From: Sphingobacterium yanglingense | GTDB taxonomy: Bacteria > Bacteroidota > Bacteroidia > Sphingobacteriales > Sphingobacteriaceae | NCBI RefSeq assembly: GCF_004363245.1 | Contig: NZ_SNYV01000020.1 | Location: 62,001 to 126,000, forward strand | Direction: 5' to 3' | DNA: 64,000 bases | Shown here: piece after piece, positions 63,720 to 64,000 of the stretch | Layout: every line of letters starts with the position of its first letter | How positions within the stretch are numbered: the first letter of the stretch is position 1 | Made by a program: the position numbers and the translations under genes | Notes under the pieces: model-generated | The model's input: the letters and a program-made list of their open reading frames with translations, nothing else | What the model was told of the DNA's origin: nothing | The model's database searches: none

Positions 63720-64000
63720 ATGAACATGTTGAAAAGAGTATTGCCTACGCTGTTGGTTGTGCTGGTCACAATGGTAGGCTGTAAAGACAAAAAATACAAC
63801 TTTGACGATCTAGGAGAGCCAGTGAAAAGTTTTTTTACTGTCAAGGGAACAGAGTTTAAAATTAACGAGGCTATTGAATTTGCTAATGGTTCCGAGAGCG
63901 CGGAAACCTATCTTTGGGATTTTGGTGACGGAACGAACTCTACGGAGAAAGCACCTTTAAAGACGTATACGGCTCCGGGAGTATATACTGTTAAATTGAA
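63720..64000 (+). CDS. PKD domain lipoprotein (3' end outside window)
   Basis: The frame from the ATG at 63720 stays open to the window edge. It begins with a signal and lipobox (TMVGC) and continues with a PKD domain, clear from YLWDFGDGTNS followed by YTAPGVYTVKL. PKD domains serve adhesion or substrate binding on the surface. It lies 37 bases after the second cyanophycinase and is likely the last or an accessory gene of the locus 4 operon. Only 93 codons are visible. Confidence 0.83.
   Translation, partial: MNMLKRVLPTLLVVLVTMVGCKDKKYNFDDLGEPVKSFFTVKGTEFKINEAIEFANGSESAETYLWDFGDGTNSTEKAPLKTYTAPGVYTVKL

Overview
The window looks like chromosomal DNA from a Bacteroidota of the Sphingobacteriaceae type (Sphingobacterium, Pedobacter or Olivibacter-like). 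Evidence: four SusC/SusD outer-membrane uptake pairs each preceded by an ECF sigma factor and a FecR anti-sigma factor, many lipoproteins, the TAnnTTTG -7 promoter element typical of the phylum, and family-specific proteins such as DUF4843 and PKD-like lipoproteins. No tRNA, rRNA, CRISPR array, insertion sequence or phage gene was recognised.

Bases 1-15932 are mostly housekeeping: mnmG (3' end outside the window), two parS-like sites in the 63-base gap after it, an ABC-F ATPase, apaG, two envelope lipoproteins, a luciferase-like monooxygenase, miaE, a glycosyltransferase convergent with an aromatic amino acid hydroxylase, a sugar-phosphate isomerase-like protein, def, a protein of unknown function, a Gfo/Idh/MocA oxidoreductase and miaA. 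MnmG, MiaE and MiaA are all tRNA-modification enzymes.

Bases 16032-27982 (locus 1) and 31691-42064 (locus 2) share the layout ECF sigma, FecR, SusC with STN domain, SusD, DUF4843 lipoprotein, PKD-like lipoprotein, then secreted thioredoxin-fold proteins. Between them lie a methyltransferase and a probable metal-handling cluster (Cys-rich exported peptide, TlpA-like thioredoxin, HMA-domain protein, outer-membrane protein; 28786-31295). A 19 x 21-base tandem repeat (42382-42780) separates locus 2 from locus 3.

Locus 3 (42862-53771, minus strand) is ECF sigma, FecR, SusC, SusD, TlpA, TlpA, thioredoxin. It diverges from locus 4 (54009 to the right edge, plus strand): ECF sigma, FecR, SusC, SusD, cyanophycinase-like lipoprotein, isoaspartyl peptidase lipoprotein, second cyanophycinase, PKD lipoprotein (cut by the edge). 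I read locus 4 as an uptake and breakdown system for cyanophycin (poly-aspartate carrying arginine side groups) or related beta-aspartyl peptides: a SusCD locus for a peptide polymer rather than a glycan. This is the most interesting system here.

In each locus the expected logic is trans-envelope signalling: substrate binds SusC/SusD, the periplasmic STN domain of SusC contacts FecR, FecR releases the sigma factor, and the locus is transcribed.
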